Positions 14,417 to 18,145 of a stretch of 18,145 nucleotides of DNA are shown piece after piece. Source of the stretch: an uncultured Clostridia bacterium (GTDB lineage: Bacteria; Bacillota; Clostridia; Oscillospirales; Oscillospiraceae). The stretch is from positions 1-18,145 of the forward strand of contig CALADI010000036.1 of NCBI GenBank assembly GCA_937890525.1, written 5' to 3'. The notes below the pieces were generated by a model that saw only the letters and a program-made list of their open reading frames with translations, was not told the DNA's origin and did not search any database. A program made the translations under genes and the position numbers. Each line of letters opens with the position of its first letter. Position 1 is the first letter of the stretch.

Positions 14417-16279
14417 GTGGCTATATTACCGAATATTCAGGGTCACAATGACCTGATCCAACTCAACGATGCCCAGCGGCAGCAGCTCTGCGGAGAGATC
14501 CGGGAGTTCATCATTTCCCATGTGGCTAAGACGGGGGGGCATTTGGCCTCGAATCTGGGCGTGGTGGAACTGACCGTGGCCATCGAAACCGTTTATAATA
14601 CCGCCCAAGACCGCCTGGTTTTTGATGTGGGTCACCAGTCTTATGTCCATAAGCTGCTGACCGGTCGCCAGGCGGATTTTGACCATCTGCGTATGTTTGG
14701 CGGAATGTCCGGATTCCCCAAGCCCAGCGAGAGCGGCAGCGATTCCTTCGTTGCCGGGCATGCATCCAGTTCTGTGTCCATTGCGCTGGGGATGGCGCGG
14801 GCAAGAAAACTGACCGGGCAGAATTACAGTGTGGTCGCCCTAATCGGTGATGGTGCTGCCACTGGCGGCATGGCTTACGAGGGGCTGAATGATGTGGGGT
14901 GCAGCGGCGAACCCATGGTGATCATTCTCAACGACAATGAGATGTCCATCGATCCCAATGTGGGGGGCATGGCGATGCACCTGTCTAAGGTCCGCACCAA
15001 GGAGGGCTACTCCAACCTCAAGAAATTCTACCGCTATGCGACGGCCCATATCCCCGGAGGGGACACCATCTACAAGTTTACCCACCGGGTGAAGGAACGG
15101 CTGAAGCACAAGCTGCTGCGGGGTACGATGTTTGAGCACATGGGGCTGGATTACCTCGGCCCCGTGGATGGACATGACCTGCCGGAACTGCTTCAGGTGC
15201 TCCGCACGGCAAAGGAAATGAATAAGCCGGTGCTTGTCCATGTGATGACCCACAAGGGGCACGGATTTGAGCCGGCAGAGAATGACCCCGCCAAGTTCCA
15301 TGGGGTGGGAAAATTCGACCCGGTGGACGGGCATGGACTTGGGGCAAAGAAACAGACTTTCTCGGACACCTTCGGTCAGACAGCGCTGGAACTCGCCCGT
15401 GAGGATCCCAGAGTCTGCGCCATCACAGCAGCCATGCCCGGCGGTACGGGGCTGCTGGACTTCAAGGAAGAATTCCCGGATCGGCTGTATGATGTGGGTA
15501 TTGCAGAGGAACACGCCGTGTCCATGGCAGGTGGTCTTGCCAAGCAGGGGGCGATCCCCATTGTGGCCATCTACTCCACCTTCTTCCAGCGTGCGTATGA
15601 CCAGATCATTCAGGATATTGCACTTCTGGGACTGCATGTGGTGCTGTGCGTTGACCGTGCGGGACTGGTGGGCGAGGATGGCTCCACCCATCACGGCGTG
15701 TTTGATGTGGGCTTTATGGGGCATATCCCGGGAATGACGCTGCTCAGCCCTGCCAGCCATCAGGAATTGGAGGATATGCTGCGCTGGGCAGTGAAAGACT
15801 GCGCCGGCCCAGTAGCCATTCGCTATCCTCGGGGCGCTCAAGGCAGCTATCAAGACAGCGGCTTCCACGGCGATCCCAATGGGCTATGTACCCATCAAAC
15901 CGGCAAGGACGCCACCATCATCACCTACGGCACCATGATCAATCCGGTTCTGGCAGCTGCGCAGGATCTATGTCAGCGGGGCATCCATGTGACGGTGCTT
16001 CGTCTGCTTTCCACTACCCATATCCCTTATGAGCAGATCCTTTCCCAGATCACCGGCAGCCATGTGGTGGTCGTGGAGGAAGTATGTCGTGGCAACGGCA
16101 TTCGGGAAGCTTTCGCGTGGAATATGCGGGAGCTTGCGCCACAGCTGCGGGTCTGGGGTATGGATCTGGGCACGGAGTTTGTCCCCCATGGGGATGCGGC
16201 TTCGCTGTACCATTTGACCGGCTTGGATGCCGAATCCATTGCGAATTATGTTCAGGAGGTTCTCTCCCGTGAAGAATAA
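14417..16279 (+). CDS. dxs: 1-deoxy-D-xylulose-5-phosphate synthase
   Basis: Dxs condenses pyruvate and glyceraldehyde-3-phosphate with thiamine diphosphate, the first step of the MEP isoprenoid pathway. The 620-residue length is typical. Motifs: GGHLASNLGVVELTVAIE (His42), DVGHQSYVHKLL (His73), the thiamine-diphosphate GDGA (144-147) with the ND of LNDNEMSI (172-173), the acid-base Glu in IAEEHAVSMAGG (about Glu365), and GLVGEDGSTHHGVFD. The start is the GTG at 14417, 13 bases past oapA, with a weak AAAGG site 10 bases upstream; the in-frame extension to 14330 overlaps oapA and is not expected. It overlaps tlyA by 11 bases, indicating translational coupling. Confidence 0.97.
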   Translation: MAILPNIQGHNDLIQLNDAQRQQLCGEIREFIISHVAKTGGHLASNLGVVELTVAIETVYNTAQDRLVFDVGHQSYVHKLLTGRQADFDHLRMFGGMSGFPKPSESGSDSFVAGHASSSVSIALGMARARKLTGQNYSVVALIGDGAATGGMAYEGLNDVGCSGEPMVIILNDNEMSIDPNVGGMAMHLSKVRTKEGYSNLKKFYRYATAHIPGGDTIYKFTHRVKERLKHKLLRGTMFEHMGLDYLGPVDGHDLPELLQVLRTAKEMNKPVLVHVMTHKGHGFEPAENDPAKFHGVGKFDPVDGHGLGAKKQTFSDTFGQTALELAREDPRVCAITAAMPGGTGLLDFKEEFPDRLYDVGIAEEHAVSMAGGLAKQGAIPIVAIYSTFFQRAYDQIIQDIALLGLHVVLCVDRAGLVGEDGSTHHGVFDVGFMGHIPGMTLLSPASHQELEDMLRWAVKDCAGPVAIRYPRGAQGSYQDSGFHGDPNGLCTHQTGKDATIITYGTMINPVLAAAQDLCQRGIHVTVLRLLSTTHIPYEQILSQITGSHVVVVEEVCRGNGIREAFAWNMRELAPQLRVWGMDLGTEFVPHGDAASLYHLTGLDAESIANYVQEVLSREE

Positions 16280-17075
16280 AAAGAGATTGGATGTCCTGCT
16301 GACGGAGCAGGGCTATGCGGATACACGCTCAAAGGCGCAGGCCATCATCATGTCCGGCGCCGTCTATGTGGACGGTCAAAAGGCGGACAAGCCCGGCACC
16401 GCATACGAAGATACCGTGGCGATCGAGGTTCGGGGGCACGCCTGCCCCTATGTCAGCCGGGGCGGTCTGAAGCTGGAAAAGGCACTGCGGGACTTTGGCG
16501 TTCGTCCGGAGGGCTATGTGTGCTCTGATTCCGGCGCTTCCACCGGCGGCTTTACCGACTGCCTGCTCCAGCAGGGAGCAAAGAAGGTCTTTGCCATCGA
16601 TGTGGGCTACGGTCAGCTGGACTGGAAGATCCGTTCGGACGAACGGGTGGTGGTCATGGAGCGCACCAACATCCGCTATGTGACCCCGGAGCAGCTGGGG
16701 GAACCGCTGGATCTGTCTGTGGTGGATGTCAGCTTCATTTCTCTGAAGATCGTGCTGCCTGTGATCCGGCAGCTGCTCAAGCAGGAGTCGGGGCAGGTGC
16801 TGTGCCTCATCGAGCCCCAGTTTGAAGCGGGCAAAGAGAAGGTGGGCAAAAAGGGCGTGGTGCGAGAGCCCCAGACCCACAAGGAGGTTCTGGATCAGTT
16901 TGTGAGCCTTGCCCACGAATTGGGCTTCAGGATCCTTGGGCTGACCTATTCCCCGGTGAAGGGACCGGAGGGAAACATCGAATTTTTGGGACACCTGTCG
17001 CTGGCGGATGTTGAGGGGATCGAACCGGACACGGCCCTCGTGGTTCAGCAGGCGCACACGGCGTTGAAAGGATAA
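16269..17075 (+). CDS. tlyA: TlyA family rRNA (cytidine-2'-O)-methyltransferase with altered catalytic lysine
   Basis: TlyA-type enzymes (YqxC in Bacillus) pair an S4 RNA-binding domain with an FtsJ/RrmJ methyltransferase and methylate ribose of rRNA. Here the S4 domain is residues 1-60 (KKRLDVLLTEQGYADTRSKA). The methyltransferase starts near YVSRGGLKLEKAL (61-73), with SAM-site block DSGASTGGFTDCLL (87-100) and DVGYGQLDW. Tetrad residues are Lys68, Asp153 and Glu238 (GNIEFL), but the second Lys, normally in LIKPQFEAG, is Glu182 (LIEPQFEAG). This may abolish methyl transfer. The GTG at 16269 has AGGAGG 9 bases upstream within the dxs end. The gene is 268 residues, normal for the family, and lies 6 bases before nadK. 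Confidence 0.94.
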   Translation: MKNKKRLDVLLTEQGYADTRSKAQAIIMSGAVYVDGQKADKPGTAYEDTVAIEVRGHACPYVSRGGLKLEKALRDFGVRPEGYVCSDSGASTGGFTDCLLQQGAKKVFAIDVGYGQLDWKIRSDERVVVMERTNIRYVTPEQLGEPLDLSVVDVSFISLKIVLPVIRQLLKQESGQVLCLIEPQFEAGKEKVGKKGVVREPQTHKEVLDQFVSLAHELGFRILGLTYSPVKGPEGNIEFLGHLSLADVEGIEPDTALVVQQAHTALKG

Positions 17076-17081
17076 GAGAGT

Positions 17082-17945
17082 ATGAAGCGAGTGATCCTGA
17101 CCCCCAATCCCTACCGGGACAGCGGGTTCCAAACCGTCCGTGCCGCCCAGAAGATCCTTCAAGAATCTGGCGTCGAGACCCGGATCTGCCTGCCTTTCGA
17201 GGTGGACAGATCCTTTGCCCTGCCGAAGGACATCCGTTTTTCCCGCCTGGAGCGGGAGATGAACCGTGCGGATATGGTGATCTGCTTTGGCGGTGATGGG
17301 ACGATCCTGCATATGGCGAAGGCTGCCACCCGGCATCGTATTCCCGTTTTGGGAGTAAACATCGGAACCATGGGCTTCATTGCAGAACTGGAAAGCGGCG
17401 AATTGCAGCAGCTTTCCCGCATTGCTGCCGGGGACTATACCATCGACGCCCGGCTGATGCTGGATGTGACGGTCACCCGGGGGCAGGAGCAGGTGTTCCA
17501 CGATATTGCGCTGAACGATGTGACCGTCACCAAGGGTGCGGTGGCTCGGATCGTCCATTTGGATGTATGCTGCGACGGCGTGCAGGCCATGTGCTTCGGC
17601 GGGGACGGATTGATCGTGGCGACCCCCACCGGTTCCACGGCCTACAGCCTGTCTGCCGGCGGTCCCATTGTGGAGCCGGATGCCAGAAATATCTTGATTA
17701 CACCCATTTGTGCCCACGATATCGTCAGCAAATGCATTGTGGCTTCGGATAAGCGAAAGATCACGGTGCGCCTTGCCCCCAATGCCAGAAGGAATGCCTA
17801 TCTTGCGGTGGACGGGGGGAAGTCCTTCAAGCTGAATATGGGGGATGAAGCAACCATAACATGCTCCAAGCTGGAGACCAGACTGATCCGGCTGAAGGAC
17901 AGGAGCTTCTACGATGTGATCAACAACAAGTTCCGAAATCAGTAA
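17082..17945 (+). CDS. nadK: NAD kinase
   Basis: NadK phosphorylates NAD to NADP in the cytoplasm. The 287-residue product has the GGDGT motif at 70-74 (FGGDGTILHMAK, with catalytic Asp72), GVNIGTMGFIAEL (91-103), the ALND segment in place of the usual NE (Asn145, Asp146), and the glycine-rich GDGLIVATPTGSTAYSLSAG (174-193). All key elements are present. The ATG at 17082 comes 6 bases after the tlyA stop, with an AAAGGA-type site inside the tlyA end, so it is translated from the same mRNA. The order tlyA-nadK-argR is common in Firmicutes. Confidence 0.97.
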   Translation: MKRVILTPNPYRDSGFQTVRAAQKILQESGVETRICLPFEVDRSFALPKDIRFSRLEREMNRADMVICFGGDGTILHMAKAATRHRIPVLGVNIGTMGFIAELESGELQQLSRIAAGDYTIDARLMLDVTVTRGQEQVFHDIALNDVTVTKGAVARIVHLDVCCDGVQAMCFGGDGLIVATPTGSTAYSLSAGGPIVEPDARNILITPICAHDIVSKCIVASDKRKITVRLAPNARRNAYLAVDGGKSFKLNMGDEATITCSKLETRLIRLKDRSFYDVINNKFRNQ

Positions 17946-17963
17946 AACCGGGAGGGGTATTCC

Positions 17964-18145
17964 ATGAAGAACCAACGACAGGCAAAGATTTTGGAGATCA
18001 TTTCCACCAAAGATATCGAGACACAGGAGCAGCTCCTTCAGGAATTGCAGGAGGCGGGATTCTATTCCACCCAAGCAACCATTTCCCGGGACATCAAGGA
18101 ACTGCGTGTGGTGAAGGAACTGACTAACTTCGGCACCTACCGCTA
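17964..18145 (+). CDS. argR: Arginine repressor ArgR, N-terminal part (3' end outside window)
   Basis: ArgR represses arginine biosynthesis and controls catabolism by binding ARG boxes as an arginine-bound hexamer. The visible 60 residues are its winged-helix DNA-binding domain: MKNQRQAKILEIISTKDIET, then QEQLLQELQEAGF and the recognition-helix block STQATISRDIKELRVVK, followed by GTYR. The start is the ATG at 17964, 5 bases after GGGAGGGG and 18 bases after nadK. The frame is open to the window edge and the oligomerisation domain is not visible. recN usually follows in this cluster. Confidence 0.96.
   Translation, partial: MKNQRQAKILEIISTKDIETQEQLLQELQEAGFYSTQATISRDIKELRVVKELTNFGTYR

Noticed and set aside
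14840..15868. Long minus-strand open frame (342 codons)
   Set aside because: Antisense shadow of dxs.
16329..18074. Very long open frame (581 codons) on the minus strand
   Set aside because: It lies antisense to tlyA, nadK and argR, whose products are unmistakable. Low-complexity His/Gln/Leu-rich translation is typical of an antisense shadow in GC-rich DNA.
1..18145. CRISPR arrays, insertion sequences and tRNA genes
   Set aside because: No regularly spaced repeats, transposase-like frames or cloverleaf sequences were seen apart from the tRNA-like end of tmRNA.

Overview
The window looks like the chromosome of a moderately GC-rich Clostridia bacterium, probably of the Oscillospiraceae/Ruminococcaceae type. 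This rests on a ClpE-like ATPase with a zinc finger, a two-piece-free tmRNA whose tag ends in NVALAA, strong AGGAGG-type ribosome sites, and the gene order oapA-dxs-tlyA-nadK-argR. The family placement is inference; no 16S rRNA gene is present.

Left part (1-3956): the 3' end of truA, a ClpE/ClpC-like AAA+ unfoldase, a convergent 56-residue small protein that shares a bidirectional terminator with it, and an orotidine-5'-phosphate decarboxylase-like protein that has lost its catalytic Lys/Asp motif. Middle-left (about 3960-5500) is an AT-rich island. It holds one minus-strand gene that reads as a PUA/EVE-like domain joined to a PD-(D/E)xK nuclease domain and is broken by two homopolymer frameshifts, so it is probably a decayed restriction-type gene. 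A small membrane protein and a 5'-damaged LysR regulator follow.

Centre (6955-12918): a trans-translation locus on the minus strand (smpB, a cyclophilin, then ssrA/tmRNA and its terminator), then a HAD phosphatase, a small uncharacterised protein, a maltose-type O-acetyltransferase plus asnA pair, a Nudix hydrolase and a polysaccharide deacetylase lipoprotein.

Right part (13126-18145) is the most striking. A roughly 615-nt stretch with no credible protein coding, a good extended -10 promoter and mutually complementary ends lies immediately upstream of a four-helix membrane protein matching OapA. dxs, tlyA, nadK and argR follow. This is the setting of OLE RNA (Ornate Large Extremophilic RNA), one of the largest structured bacterial non-coding RNAs, which forms a membrane ribonucleoprotein with OapA. 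Transcription probably starts at the RNA and runs through into oapA and the isoprenoid, rRNA-methyltransferase, NAD kinase and arginine-regulator genes. The RNA class is already described; its presence here, heading the operon behind a divergent gene, and a catalytic Lys-to-Glu change in the downstream TlyA are the points most worth checking.
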